DNA of 64,000 nucleotides. It comes from Stomoxys calcitrans. Its lineage: Eukaryota; Arthropoda; Insecta; Diptera; Muscidae. The DNA is taken from positions 157,776,328-157,840,327 of the forward strand of contig NC_081556.1 of the NCBI RefSeq assembly GCF_963082655.1, written 5' to 3'. Below, in pieces: positions 11,432-23,892 of the stretch (positions within the stretch are counted from its first letter, which is position 1; the number at the start of each line of letters is the position of its first letter). The notes beneath the pieces were generated by a model, which saw nothing but the letters and a program-made list of their open reading frames with translations, was not told the DNA's origin and did no database searches. A program made the translations under genes and the position numbers.

Positions 11432-12769
11432 TATAAACAATCTTTTTTTTTTATTTTTTTAAGTTTAATTTAATTTGATGCATATATCCAACGAATTTCA
11501 TCGATGTAAAGAACGATGGCAACCCTTTTCTGGTGTTCAGGTTTTCTTGTTGTTTATAAACCCATATTGAGAGGCACCAGCACACACGCACAATGTTTAT
11601 GGCATCTTGTCACAAAAGGAAAAAATCTTAATTTAAATCGTTACAACACTGTCATAAAAATTCGTACGCAGACATACACACTGAGTTATTTTGAAACCTA
11701 GGTCACACACACACTCTCTCATCTAGAGAGTGAGAATATGAGTACATAAATGTCGCTCTCCCACTGTCTATTTCTCTTTCGCTCTGTAGGCCATCAGTCG
11801 GTCATGTGGATGCTATAAGCAACACCGACACATTTAGCTGAGCTTGTGCGAGCATTGAACAGGGGTACGTATGAGAGATTTGTTAGCTCATTCGCAGCTG
11901 TAACTCTTAAAAGTTTTGGCATTTTGTTGGGAAGCGCATAATAGCGAGGCATAGCTGGTCGTACTTGTGTTGAGTCGAAAGTTTAGACATCTGTGCTGGC
12001 TCCATAGGCCAGCCAGCATAGCACACATACACACACACACACACACATACACCAGACGAGAGTGTAATTATAGTGAAAGCTCGTGTTGTTTTATGATATT
12101 TGCCAACTACACATAATGGCTTTTCCCATTCATTTCCCAAACAAAAAACAAGAACAGAAGCGAAAAAATCTAAATTAACGACGGGTATTGTGCAATTCAC
12201 TTTCGCCACCACCCACTGAACAAAAGTGAATTTGAGTTATTGGTCGTCTTTGGGAACAAATCCTGGAAGTGGTCCAATGTGGTTTTTACAGCTCTGTTTT
12301 ATTTTTATTTGATTGGAAATCATCATGTACAATTGCAGGCAACATGTATAAATACTTAGGGCTCTTAGTAGTTTACTTGTTTCCTGGGACATGAAATTCA
12401 TGGCGTGTGGAGCCTCGTACTTGTAGTTTGCTTTTATAAAAAAGGTTACTGGGCAAATGACCTTAGGTCAAACAAAATCCCAGATGTACCATCTACATCT
12501 ACGCAGTCATAATGGATAACAAGTGGCCCAAGTCGAAATGAAATGAAGTTGGCTACTCAAACCTACTTTCCGAAACTTTAAATTCTCAATTTGTATGTAC
12601 AGGACTAAAAGAAAAACACATTTTGCTGGATAAGCAATTTTGTCATACTTTCGAGAAAATTATCAAAAAATTTTAACCATTTAGGAATATCGGACAAGTA
12701 CGAAAGTTGGGCTATGAAATACTCGACCTGTAACAATAAGGAATTTAAAAATTCGGAGAAATTCTAGCA
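11432..12769. other. kcc intron 1, single-copy-looking
   Basis: No repeat family or gene recognised. A short (CA)n run lies at about 12022..12049. Simple-sequence patches such as CTCTCTCATCTAGAGAGTGAG occur near 11713. Confidence 0.4.
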
Positions 12770-13480
12770 TTTTTAATCTCTATATATAGATATATTTGTG
12801 TTTCTTTGTGTGTTTGTTTGTTTATTTGTGGGTATATGTATAAGTTTCTTTTTTCGATATAGATTCAAAAAAGGCTGAACTGTTTCTCTTGAAATGTTTG
12901 CAGATTGTTGGGAGTGGTGTGGAAGGAACAATAGGCTATATAATTTTTTGATATCGGAAGGGGGTTTTCGGTATATTTTTTTAACTTTCCCACCTTAAGA
13001 CGGACCTTAAAAATAGGGTCTTTACAATAGGGGTTTCAAACTACCTTCTAAGAGCCTACCTTTGCCATATAAAAAAAATTCTAAAATAAAGAATTTTGGA
13101 GAAAAATCTGATTAATTAAAATGTTGTCAACATTTTAGAGTTAGAATACGAAACGAATTAACATTTTGGGTCAAGTCCCAAGGGGGTCGCCCTACCCCAA
13201 AAATCACTCCCAAACGGATATGTAGGCCGATAGGGACAATATAGGATTCAAACGAAAAGAACTTGAGAGTTGTATACGAAACTTATATAAAAGTTTTGTA
13301 TCTATTACCAGGCGGTTCGCCCTACCCCAAAATTATGCACCGAATGAGACAAGATGGGACAAGAAAAAACTCAAATCGAAAGATAGGTTTTTATGAGATT
13401 TACATCAAAGCAAAGTGTGTTTTGCAGTATTTTTGGTATAATTTCACAAGTTTCACAAAATTTCAAGTTTAGAGGTATGA
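12770..13480 (+). repeat. Family D repeat, degenerate
   Basis: Begins near TATATAGATATATTTGTGTT and carries GGGGGTCGCCCTACCCC and GGCGGTTCGCCCTACCCC modules about 140 bp apart. These resemble the GGTGGCCCCATAGACACTT modules at 56610..58690. Diverged, with no coding content. Confidence 0.4.
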
Positions 13481-14429
13481 ATAACTTGAATAGATCAAAG
13501 CTAGAGGACACCGTCGGGGTCTACATTTAAACTCAGGGACTGAGATCTATTTCCGTCTGTCTGACAATATAACAGTTCTGCAAGCGGAGATCCAGACAAT
13601 CATGAACTGGAAAATGTCGAGTGTGAACAACCAGGACGATAAATCAACAAATGGTCTTGGAATGTAAATAACGCCTTTTCCGACAATGGACCATAGCGGA
13701 GTAAGGTGAAATGAGATGGCAGACCTCTTGACTTTAAGGGCCCAAGTTCTACCATCAGTACTCTTGGTGAGTGAGATGACTTTCAGTGCGCCCAGACCGA
13801 GTTAAGGGCGTGGGCAATGAACATAGAGGATCAGTATAATGATCAAATTCTAAATGGAAAAATATCGTGCGCTAATATCCCTTAAATTAATAAATAAAAT
13901 GCAAGGTATAAATTTTTGAAGAATTTGTGACTTTTTTTGGCTACTTCTAGTATTTGACTATCTGAAAACAGCAGAAAAATTAAGCTATTTTAACAAACAT
14001 AACTGATATCCCATTTTCAGCAAATTTTCTGCTGTAATAGCAAATATTTTTGCCGTTTTTACTAAAAAAATTTTCTATGTGTATGCAAGCTATATCTAAA
14101 TGTGAACAGGTATGGTCCATTTGCAATTCTAGCTAACTACACTTCAAGAAAAAAGTTTGCTGATATCGCCAAAGACTGTCAGCTGAATTAAAATTTACCC
14201 ATCAGCGATGAATGGGTAGAAATATATCTAAAAATAGAAGTGTCGCAGGAAAAGATACCCCAATGCGGGTTTCATTGGTATAAAGAGGGCGAATGAAACT
14301 AGCTACATAAAAAATGTCTCGTCCGATAAGGTTATGTTTTGGTAATTTTGAAAAGCTCCAAAATTCACACAAAAATTTTTTTTAAAATATTGTTTCGAAA
14401 AAAAAAAAATTAAAAAATTCATTAAGTAT
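13481..14429. other. Intronic DNA with one foldback-like fragment
   Basis: Around 13960..14085 there are CAGCAGAAAAAT, CATTTTCAGCAAATTTTCTG and TAATAGCAAA words, like the interior of the element at 10317..11431, probably a decayed piece of it. The rest is unassigned. Confidence 0.35.
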
Positions 14430-15755
14430 GCCTATCTTTCGATATCCACCACCATGGATATATTTGTAATAGTTTTAATCTCAAAGCGGTCGAATTTTCA
14501 GGTGCCGACAAACCTTATACAAGTGAAATTTTAAAATTTCAGCAAAATCGGGCAATAACTCCTATATTTGTTTGCTTAAGATCCTAAATCGGAAAATGAA
14601 TTTATATAGCAAATATGTCTGATCACGACCGTAATTGGTAGGGGTGTCAAGGAATATAACTAAATTCATCCTTTAATCAAGCGAAAACTGTTAATAAATG
14701 CATCTGTTGCAAATTTTGCCCATGTACATTCCACTAAGGAACAGGGGCAAACTGCTCACATATCAATGAGTGCAGTCCCATTCAAGTTTAAGCTCAATGA
14801 TAAGGGGCCTCCTTTTTATAGACGAGTCCGAACGGCGTGCCACAGTGCGACACCTCTTTGGAGAGAAGTTTTAGATGGCATAGTACCTCACAAATGTTGC
14901 CAGCATTAGGAGGGGAAAACCAACGCTGAAAATTTTTTCTGATGGTCCCGCCAGGATTCGAACCTAGGCGTTCAGCGTCATAGGCGGACATGCTAACCTC
15001 TGTGCTACGGTGGCTTCCATATCTTTATTTAATTCCTAAATCGGCGGATCAGTCTACAGGGCAGTTACTATTTCTATATATGGTCTGATGTGGATCATAC
15101 TGGGATATCCTGAGACCTATTGCAACTGTCTGTTCCAAATTTCAGAGAGATCAGCTTATAAATGCGGTTTTTGTGGGCTTAAGACCATAAGTCGCGATGC
15201 ATCGGTTTATATGGCACCTACGTATATATAAATCTATATCCAAACATGACTCGATCTAGACCCTTTTAGGTTCGGATGTCGAGGGTCTTAATATTAGTCA
15301 TTATTCCAAATTTGGGAAAAATCGATTAAAAAATGCGCATGTTGTAGAGCATATAGATCGGGAGGTCGGTCCATATAACAGCTATATCTAAATTAAGTGC
15401 GATCGGGACCAAATTTAGAAAAGATGTCGAGGGGGTTAGTAAATCTCGCCTTTTCAAATTTCATCAAAATAGAATTATAAATGTGCCTTTCATGCTCTCA
15501 ATATGATAAATCGGTTGGTCGGTTTATATCTAAATATGGTCCGATTTGGCCCATTCATGAATATAACCTATGTATGAAAAATTACAGTCTGTACAAATTT
15601 CAACTTAATATCTCAATTCTTGAAGACTGTATCGTGATTACAACAGACGGAGGGACAGACGCACGGACACGCCCGTTAGATCGTTTAGAATTTTACAACG
15701 ATCAAGTATATGTACTCTTAAATATGTACATTGTAGAGTAGGAAATGGAATGACA
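14430..15755 (-). repeat. Family B-like element split by a SINE
   Basis: Minus-oriented. The 14440s carry TCTTTCGATATCCACCACC, and 15650..15750 carry the GACGGAGGGACAGACG-type end and AGATCGTTTAGAATTTTAC. Monomer blocks such as GGAGGTCGGTCCATATAACAG lie between. The SINE at 14706..15017 interrupts it. Confidence 0.55.
14706..15017 (-). mobile_element. tRNA-derived SINE, full length
   Basis: Minus-strand copy of the ~310-bp SINE. Read on the minus strand it starts at the tRNA-like head (GCACAGAGGTTAGCATG as A box, GGTTCGAATCC as B box) and ends with the conserved tail GTTCCTTAGTGGAATGTAC and TTTGCAAC. Inserted in a family B-like element. Confidence 0.85.
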
Positions 15756-16561
15756 AAATAAATATATCTCTTATGGTCGTAGGTATGCCTTTTGGAGCTT
15801 TAGGTATGCCTTTTGTGCTCTAGACCGTACTCACAAACTGTGGGTATGTTAAGTATTTAACATAGAAAAGATATTGGTATACAAGATAATGCAATCCGCG
15901 AAGCCTGTTGAAAGCTTGCCTAACTAGTTAAGAGTTTCTTGAGGATGAATTGAACTTGATGACATATAGCTGGAAGAAATTCTTCATAAAATTTCAAAAA
16001 GAATGCTACAGGGCATTATAAGAAGGAACTAGCATTTCTAGAACTTATTTTAGTAGATAACACGAAATTGTGTGTATTTCTTTGACAATATAAAAATTTA
16101 TTCTTCGAGGTAGCATTTGATTTGATGTAGGCGACGATAACATTTGGGGGCTGTGAGTTTTTGAATTATGTGCATTTGTAAAATGGTTATAGTCTTGCGG
16201 TCAATGCGTAGAACAGATTTATAATACACCATGCGAACACAAGTAGAGACTTGACAGTCTAATTTAGTTCTGATAAATGCTTATCGTTCGTTGGCAAACA
16301 TTGTTCCTCAATAAACCGATATTAAGAATTAATATCGTTAACAACTCGTAGTAGAAGATGTGGCATGATTCTTGAAGTCACAAGTATTTTCGGAGTGGTT
16401 ACTTATTTGCATAACTTGACATGCCGATATAGCTTCTTCAAACTTTCAGACTCTCATAATATAGATATATTCACAATAGATGATACATAATCGTTCATAT
16501 GAATAATGGTCCACATTGTACCTGTACACATATGTATTCTTCGCATAAACCGTTTCGTGGA
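15756..16561. other. kcc intron 1, nothing recognised
   Basis: AT-rich with a short direct repeat, TAGGTATGCCTTTTG, near 15780 and 15805. No genes or known elements. Confidence 0.4.
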
Positions 16562-17403
16562 TTTTTATACCTTCCACCAAAGGTATACTAATTTCGTCAT
16601 TCTGTTTGTAACTCCTCGAAATATTCGTCTAAGACCACACAATATATTCTTGATCGTCATGACATGTCCGTCCGTCTTCAAATCGGTTCATAACATAATA
16701 TAGCTGTCATATAAACCGATCTGGGGTATTGACTTTTTGAGCCACTAGGTTAGGTTGAAAAGAGGGTGCAGATATTAATCCGCCCCATGCCACTATGGAC
16801 ATAGCCAGTAATCGGCTTGTTGTGCGCTCTAAATCTGGAGCCACTAGAGAGCGAAATCCTTATCCGATTTGGCTGAAATTTTGCATGAGGTGTTTTGTTA
16901 TGATTTCTAACAATTGTGTTAAGTGTGGTTCAAATCGGTTCATAACATCATATAGCTGCCATATAAACGGATCTGGGATCTTGAGTTCTTGAGCATCTAG
17001 AGGTCTCAATTATTATCCGATTTGGATGAAATTTTGTACAACGACAACTCTCATGAACTTTAATATACGTGTCAATTATGGTCTGAATCGGTCTTTAGCC
17101 TGATACAGCTCCCATATAAACCAATCTCCCTATTTAACTTCTTGAGCCCCTTAAGGGCGAAATTTTTATACGAATTGGCTGAAATTTTACCAACGACTTC
17201 TACTATGGTCTCCAACATTCAGTTCTATTATGGTCTGAATGGGGCGATAACTTGATATTATAGCTCCAATAGCATAGCAATTCTTTCCTTTTATCATATG
17301 TTTGCCTTAATAGAGATACCGGGAAAAGAACTCCACAAATGCGATCTATGGTGGAGGGTATATAAGATTCGGCACGGCCGAACTATACACGCTTTTACTT
17401 GTT
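16562..17403 (+). repeat. Family A element with a 90-bp insertion
   Basis: Left end TATACCTTCCACCAAAGG; right end CTATGGTGGAGGGTATATAA, then GGCACGGCCGAAC and GCTTTTACTTGTT. Monomer blocks lie at 16715 and 16966. The 251-bp step equals about one 153-bp monomer plus the 99-bp insertion and target duplication described separately. Confidence 0.75.
16748..16837 (+). mobile_element. 90-bp insertion with 9-bp duplication
   Basis: Starts GGTTAGGTTGAAAAGAGG and ends GCGCTCTAAATCTG, flanked by GAGCCACTA at 16739..16747 and 16838..16846. A longer relative is at 25318..25520 and a poorer one at 58799. Class unknown; it may be a short end of a retroelement. Confidence 0.65.
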
Positions 17404-18534
17404 ATTTATTGAGCCATAACCAGTCGCATTCCTGAAATGACTTCAGCTAATTTATTTGTACCTGACGATGATGTTGATTATGTGCGGTTAGATTTCCCCA
17501 TCTTCCCTTTATAAAACAGAAGTATTGTTTTATTTTATTTTAGTTTTTTTTTAGAAATTCCCTGAGTCATTTCAATTAAAATGCTATACATTTCTTCGGC
17601 TGCGGGGTTACTGAACTTCACATTTCATTAACTATACAATCAGTTCAGTCTAAGAACTATATATAAATCTATGTTATTTGTCACTCAATGCCTATATTAT
17701 TTGATTATATGTAAGCTTCGTTTCTTGGAACTTATTTTTAATTATTTATCATTCATTTTATAAAGAATGCATGTCGTCCACACATGAAATGGGGTTATTT
17801 TGGTTGCTATGTCTTAATGTGGCATTTTTACACTTATGATAAAAAGAAATTAAAGCTAAGTGTTGATCATATACACATACACATATCTCCGTTAACACAC
17901 AGCGAAGGGGCGAAGAGGCTTATGTCACATCTCAGAGTGAATAGAAAAGTCGATTAAACGACCTACATTACACTGCAGCATTTTTTTATTCTTTTACTTT
18001 TTTAAATTTTTCAAACAAAATTATAATTTATTTTCCTTGCTCGAAGGATTTTAGAAATGATTACGAGCCAAAGAAGCGTAACTTTAATACAAATAGATTA
18101 TCTTTTAATTTTAGTCAATTTATTGGAACGTACACGACTTCCGTTTCTATTTTCGATCACTAACAGACTCTCATTTTACTTCCAAGATGACTCCCAATTT
18201 CATTTATTTTTTGAAAATTCTGTTTCTTAACATAGTATCCTTACTTTTTAACATTTTTCCTGTGTGTAACGAATACAACATTTCACTCTTAATTTCGCTC
18301 GATTATGGAATCTCATTTTATTTCACCAATGACTGTTAATATCATATTTTTAAACATTGGTATTCACAAAACTTAACGTAGATTTGAAATAGGATTATTT
18401 GAGATATTTCCTTTATAGACCTGTCAAATAAACCTATTTTAAGGCTTCATTAAGTTTTGTGAATAAGGTGAACATCTTTACTTTTAAAATAAAATTACTT
18501 AAGGCCGCTTCTTTTCCTAAGGTCTTTTCATGTC
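17404..18534. other. kcc intron 1, AT-rich, nothing recognised
   Basis: Long AT-rich stretch (poly-T patches near 17535 and 17985). No repeat family, RNA or exon signal seen. Confidence 0.4.
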
Positions 18535-18705
18535 TACCATTAAGGATGGGGAGTATACTCAGCTAGTTTTTCTGTTTGGTACACCTCAAAATATAGATTC
18601 TTATCCGTCTTGACAGTCCAAATCGATATAACCATGTCCATCTATTGAAATCTCGAGCGGTAGATCGAGTAAAGATATCCGCTTGATATTATATACGGAT
18701 ACTTC
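18535..18705 (+). repeat. Family A left-end fragment
   Basis: TACCATTAAGGATGGGGAG, then TATACTCAGCTAG, TTGGTACACCTCAAAATAT and CATGTCCATC parallel the left ends at 9443 and 16562. Truncated where the SINE begins. Confidence 0.6.
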
Positions 18706-18990
18706 TACGTAGAGCAGAGGTTAGCATGTCCGCCTATGACGCTGAACGCCTGGGTTCGAATCCATGCGAGACCATCAGAAAAATTTTCAGCGGTGGTTTT
18801 CCCATCTAATGCTGGCAACATTTGTGAGGTACTATGCCATGTAAAACTTCTTTCCAAAGACACACAGACTCGGCTATAAAAAGGAGGCCCCTTATCATTG
18901 AGCTTAAACTTAAATCGGACTGCACTCATTGATATGTGAGAAGTTTGCCCCTTTTCCTTAGTGGAATGTTCATGGGCAAAACTTGCATTT
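18706..18990 (+). mobile_element. tRNA-derived SINE
   Basis: Plus-strand copy: A box AGAGCAGAGGTTAGCATG, B box GGTTCGAATCC, body TTTTCAGCGGTGGTTTTCCC, tail CCTTAGTGGAATGTTCATGG and ACTTGCATTT. The first bases of the head are missing or mutated, and the segment that reads CTCCAAAGAGGTGTCGCACTG in other copies is partly deleted. Confidence 0.85.
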
Positions 18991-19186
18991 AAGACATTGG
19001 TCACGGAGATAATCACAAGTGCGGAAATTCCATTATTCGAAAAATGAATTAGAAAAAATAGATCTTGAAAATATAGAGAGTTGCGCATAAACGTTATCCG
19101 GTGCTAATGGCGAAGATATTAAGAGACTGATCGAATTTTAAAGACTTCAATTAACCAAAGAAGTTACAATAAGTAAGATGGTATAA

Positions 19187-20396
19187 ATGTAAACCACTTT
19201 TCGTCATAATCCGTTGAAAAATTCATTATTTATGCAATATATCCAAATATGGTCCGATTTGGTCCAATATTGGTATTTTTGGCAGCTGTATCCAAATATA
19301 GATGGATCTGAACCATATAGGAGACGTATGTCGGAAAGCCTAACATGAGTCACAGTGTCAAATTTCAGCGCAATCGGCTTATTAATGCGGCCAAGACCTT
19401 AAAGAGAGATCAGTCTATATGGCAGATATATCCTAATCTGGACCATCTTCAATTTCAGCAAAATCGGACAAAAAATGTGCCTTTTATGGTCCCAAGACCT
19501 TACATCGAGAGATCGGATTATATGACATCTATATCCAAATCTGGACCTATTTGGGCTAGATTGAAAAAAGATGTCGAAGGGCCTTATACAACTCACTGTC
19601 CCAAGATTCAGCGAAATTGGACAATAAATGCGCCTTTTATGAGCCCAAGACCTCAAATCGAGAGATCATTCTATATGGCAGCTGTATCCAAATCTGAACC
19701 AATCTGGGCCAAACTGAAGAAGGATGTCGAATGGCCTAACACAACTCACTGTCTCGAATTTCATTAAAATCGGATAATAAATGTGGCTTTTAGGGGGCTA
19801 AGACCTTAATTCGGTAGATCGGTGTATATGGGGGCTATATCAAAATATAGTCCGATATAGCTCATCTTCAAACTTAACCTGCGTGTGGACAAAGTTTCAG
19901 CTCAATAGCTCTATTTTTAAAGACTGTAGCGTGATTTCAACAGATAGACAGACGGACGGACATAGCTAGATGGTCTTAGATTTTTACGACAATCAAGAAT
20001 ATATATACTGGAGGCCACCGTAGCTCAGAGCTTTGCATGTCCGCCTATGACGCTAAACGCCTAGCCAGACCATCAGAAAAAAATTTCAGCGGTGGTTTTT
20101 CCCTCCTAATGCTGGCAACATTTGTGAAGTACTATGCCATGTAGAACTTCTCTCCAAAGAGGTGTCGCACTGCGGCACGCCGTTCGGACTCGGCTATAAA
20201 AGGAGGCCCCTTATCATTGAGTTTGAATTTGAATCGGACTGCACTCATTGATATGTGAGAAGTTTGCCCCTGTTCCTTAGTGGAATGTTCATGGGTAAAA
20301 TTAGCATAGGGTCTAAAATGGATATTTGAATGTTTTGCAAGCGAAATGAGAAAATGAACGTACCGCCATCCTTCGGTGGTGGGTAAAAAAAGGGAC
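19187..20396 (-). repeat. Family B element carrying a SINE
   Basis: Minus-oriented. Starts with the AACCACTTTTCGTCATAATCC end, with monomer block GATCGG/GATCAT/GATCGG at 19511, 19664 and 19817 (153 bp each). Then GACAGACGGACGGACATAGC, and after the SINE the closing CCATCCTTCGGTGGTGGGTA. The hairpin end is lost. A 127-residue plus-strand frame across this array is the 51-residue periodic frame, not a gene. Confidence 0.7.
20010..20307 (+). mobile_element. tRNA-derived SINE lacking its B box
   Basis: Head GGAGGCCACCGTAGCTCAGA and body are typical, but the text runs from AAACGCCTA straight to GCCAGACC. The GGTTCGAATCC B box found in other copies is gone. Tail TTCATGGGTAAAATTAGCAT. It splits the end of the family B element at ATATATACT. 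Confidence 0.85.
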
Positions 20397-20499
20397 TATC
20401 GAGAATTAATTGAAGTTTTGATAATATTTCTTGGTGGAGACCCAGGTAATACCCCAGACAAATAATTATATGTGCATTGTATAAAACTGCGCTAAAAAT

Positions 20500-21108
20500 T
20501 AAAACTTCTAGGAACCGAACAAGGATGATCGAGAGACCGGTAGCAATATCAGTTTATATACTGATTTGGACCGTATTTGGCAAGTCGTAACAGAACACCG
20601 CATGCAAAAATGCAGCCAAATCGGACAAAAATTGCGGCTTCCAGGGGCTCAAGAAATCAAATCGGGAGATCGGTTTAAATGGGAGCTATATCAAGTTATA
20701 TACCGATTTAGACCGTACTTTGCACAGTTGTTGGAAGTCATAACAGAACACTTCAGACAAAATTTCAGGCAAATCAGACAAAAATTGCAGCTTCCAGAGG
20801 CTCAAGAAATCAAATCGGGAGATCGGTTTATATGGGAGCTATATCTAAATCTGAATTGATAAGACCCATTTGCAATCTCCAATGACCTACATCAATATTG
20901 AATATCTGTGCAAAATTTCAAGCGGCTATCTTTACGCGTTCGACCGCTATCGTGATTTTGACAGACGGACATGGCTAGATCGACTGAGAACGTCGAGACG
21001 ATCAAGAAAATATGTACTTTATGGAGTCTTAGATGAATATTTCAAGGTGTTACAAACGGAATGACTAGATTAGTATACCCCCATCCTATGGTGGTGGATA
21101 AAAAAATA
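20500..21108 (-). repeat. Family A element, minus orientation, truncated
   Basis: Monomer block GATCGG at 20668 and 20821 (153 bp). Then GACAGACGGACATGGCTAGA and the closing CCCCATCCTATGGTGGTGG. The hairpin end is missing. Same variant as 9443..10208. Confidence 0.7.
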
Positions 21109-22891
21109 TTACTAGTAATCTCTCAGTTCGAAATTCCTGACAGAGATAAATCTGCTCTATTGGACAGCGATGAATAGGCATCGCAACATTTTGCGCCAAT
21201 GCTTGGTGCTCGGGCCCCGACATCCCCCGCCCCCTCCTGGCTACATTCCTGGTGTAGGATATTATATAGTCACCGCAGCTTGTCTCTTACCAGGATAAAA
21301 GAGAGATCTTATGTTTGTTTAAGCCTTCAACATGGGTGTGGTCGATCAATGCGATCTACCAAAGACCAAGTAGTTGTAATTGCATGCATATGAGGGAAAA
21401 AACTGCAAAAGGGGAAATCATTTTGTCATACAACACAAAGCAAAAACTGTGTTTTGCATCTACACATGTGCGTGTGCGTGTAGCACATCCTGGCATATAA
21501 AATTTGTTTTCAGTTATTTTTTATTATTTTAGTACTCGTAATACTGTTCGATTTGTCGCTGAGAAAAATAGATACACACATATACACACCATTATAAAAA
21601 AAGAGAAATTCTTAAAAGCACACATAAACGCACACATAGACCATATAGAGACCAACAACAGCGACTAGGTGGTATTGTTTCTCAATACATGTTCGGTTGT
21701 TCGTTAGGTCCTATCGTTCGTTTTCAGCCAGAACTGACCAAGTCAAGTTTTTTTAATCCGGGCCGACGAAGGTGACTAAACTCAAAATCCTATCAAGCAA
21801 AAGCAGGTGTTGTTGCGCATTTAGAAGCAGTGTTTGATGATGACAATTGCGAAGGCATATAAATTTTCTAGCATGCGATTCGACGAAGGTACGAATGGAA
21901 CAAAAACAGCAGCAGGCCAGCAAGCAACCAACGCCTTTGATCTGTAAATCTGTGAAGCTTACAATTGGGGTAGGTAGTGTGTGTGCGATTTGAGTTTGCA
22001 GAAAAACGGACTTGGCTCATTTTGTTTTGCAACTCGAAGATGATAGGTAATGTATGGGGATTTATACTAGATGTGCGGTGATGAGTATGATGATGATGAT
22101 GATTATGTGAAGAGCACAATCTCGAGTGTATGATGTGGCTCTGTAAAAGCCTCCTTCCCCCCTCCCTCTCCAATGGGCATGTGAGTGTGTGTATGACAGA
22201 TTTTTATCATAATTTATGTAAAATATGTAGATTATCGAATTTAGCACTTGCATCTACTTATCGCCTGGCTAAATTTTAATTATTGTTTTTATTGTGGCTG
22301 CTGCTGCTGTTGTTGTTGTTATTGTTTATTGCTGTCGCCCTTGCCATTGTGTTGTTTTTCATTATTATTAACATCAAGTCAAAAAACAAAAAATGTATTA
22401 AATTTCCTTTGGATTTGACATTTTCCTGTGAGCTTGAGGTAATGTGGAAGACGGCGTGAGTGTGAACAAGAGTGGGAGAGAGTGGGGAAGGACATGGGGC
22501 TGGGATTGAGGTTATAGATTTGTAGTGCAGTTGGTTGGAAATGAAAAATGCCTTCAGAGTCAAGTGGTAGTGGGGATGAAGGTAGTCCACACGACTGTCG
22601 TCTGTTTGTTCGTTTGTAGGCATGTATGTCTGTTGGTTCTTTGTGTGGTTGTTTGTTTGTGTATGCGATGTACGGCAGGTACTCAACTTTGACAAAGAGA
22701 AAATCTGAAATGTATGGGATTTTTGTGTTCGTTTCGCTTGCAAAGCATCTCTGAGTGAGTGTGTGTATCACACGCACACGCACACGCATACATCTAACTT
22801 TGCAAATGTGTATGTATAGAGTTGTGTTGGGATTTTCTCATGTTTTTCCACTTTTGTTTTTCTTTTTTGTATTTTTTTTTTGAGAACTTAC
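21109..22891. other. kcc intron 1 between first exon B and repeats
   Basis: Single-copy-looking, with patches of GATGATGAT near 22090, CTGCTGCTGTTGTTGTTG near 22302 and GCACACGCACACGC near 22770. No exon or RNA signature found. Confidence 0.4.
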
Positions 22892-22976
22892 CATTTTGGT
22901 TAGATTCAATATTTGATTCATTTAATTTTGTATCCACAGAGGATGAGTTGTCGTCTCCCACAATATTTTCCGTCAT
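22892..22976 (-). CDS. kcc: K-Cl cotransporter, alternative first exon B
   Basis: On the minus strand an ATG at 22976 opens 28 codons (MTENIVGDDNSSSVDTKLN...) and one extra base, then a strong donor GTAAGT starting at 22891. The exon ends in phase 1, so the join to the common exon at 4945 makes a Glu codon and the text ...NQN-EKCGVE. Excised intron about 17.9 kb. The peptide is acidic and Ser/Asn-rich, as expected for the variable cytosolic tip of KCC proteins. It has no RFxV kinase-docking tetrapeptide, unlike first exon A. The bases before the ATG are CCTAAAA, and an A-rich leader extends upstream. Support is the donor, the phase match and the plausible length (93 residues to the end of the common exon); no cDNA is available here. 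Confidence 0.72.
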
Positions 22977-23892
22977 TTTTAGGCAGGGCAGTGGACGTGT
23001 TGCACCACAAAAATTTCAAACAGTTAGACGAAAATTCCCACCAAAGCCAAAGACGAATTAAATCGAGTCCTGTCCACTAATCGTTTGTTGGAGCAAAATT
23101 TTCTTTGTTTTAGTCTTTCACACACCACTTTGGATTCTCGCCTCACCGTGAGTGGGGAGGGGGAATCCTGCTTATTTCGTCCTGGGGCTTTGGCTGACTT
23201 GGGATTTGCGCTAGACACACATTGAGAGTAGTCTGGCCAGGGATATTTTTGTTTGCTTTTGCTTTCGATCGGGGGCCAAAGGGCAAATAAGACGTGCTCC
23301 TAATTCATGGCAAACGTTTTCAGGCCTTCAGTATCTTCCTATTATCGCCAGATCTTTCTCTGAGATGTAAGTCTTCATTTTCTGAGTGTTTTTAACTCTT
23401 GGAAAGGTTACAACAATTTTTATTGGTTGATTTTCTTTTTTTTTTACTTTAATTTGTTAACAATTGTAGTTTTTTTTGGGTTTTCTTGTTTTTTTTTTTT
23501 TTGTTCGTTTGGAAAAGGAGGCTACCGAGCGAGCTCTCCCCGTTTAGAAAGTAAATTGCTTATGTAATTTCGGTTTTGTCAATTTTTAAATGTTATCATT
23601 AACCATTAAATAAATGCAAGTTTTTCAAAATCATTTTTCTTTTTGTTGGCAAATACAAAACGAAAAACGCCCTCGAAAGATCCTGGGAGGGCAAAACCAC
23701 AAAAGATTTCGGGCTAGAAACTGGATATTCTTGTTCCTTCCCTAGATGCTTTTGATGGAACTGGAGGAGGTGATTTGTACTAGTTTTTCTTCTTCGGTTA
23801 TCTTAGTCCATTTTTGCGAAAGACTTATTTTTATGGCGCTTAATATTAAGAGTCAAATGTTTGTGCTACTTAGTGAAAATTCGAACTAAACT
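22977..23892 (-). promoter_or_regulatory. kcc: Candidate 5' UTR and start region for exon B
   Basis: Read on the minus strand, DNA upstream of the exon B ATG is A-rich in long patches (around 23430..23510), as in many fly leaders. At 23889..23894 there is TCAGTT, which fits the insect initiator TCAKTY, with +1 at 23892. No convincing DPE lies at +28 (the bases there are CACAA). Position of the true start is a guess. Confidence 0.3.

Noticed and set aside
14794..14991. Recurrent ~65-80 codon frames beginning MSAYDAERLGSNPG (also 42660, 47571, 48120, 50369)
   Set aside because: They are the tRNA-derived SINE translated. The apparent conservation is that of the repeat.
16748..16770. Possible internal telomere repeat (TTAGG)n
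   Set aside because: Only two GGTTA-like units, followed by a conserved non-telomeric sequence shared with 25318. It is the start of an interspersed repeat.
19345..19767. 140-codon plus-strand open frame
   Set aside because: Same 51-residue periodic frame inside a family B element, with no start context or splice sites of its own.
22276..22789. Overlapping 136- and 155-codon minus-strand frames before kcc exon B
   Set aside because: Low-complexity Asn/Ser and His runs from simple repeats, no acceptor in phase with the donor of exon B, and they lie in the intron.
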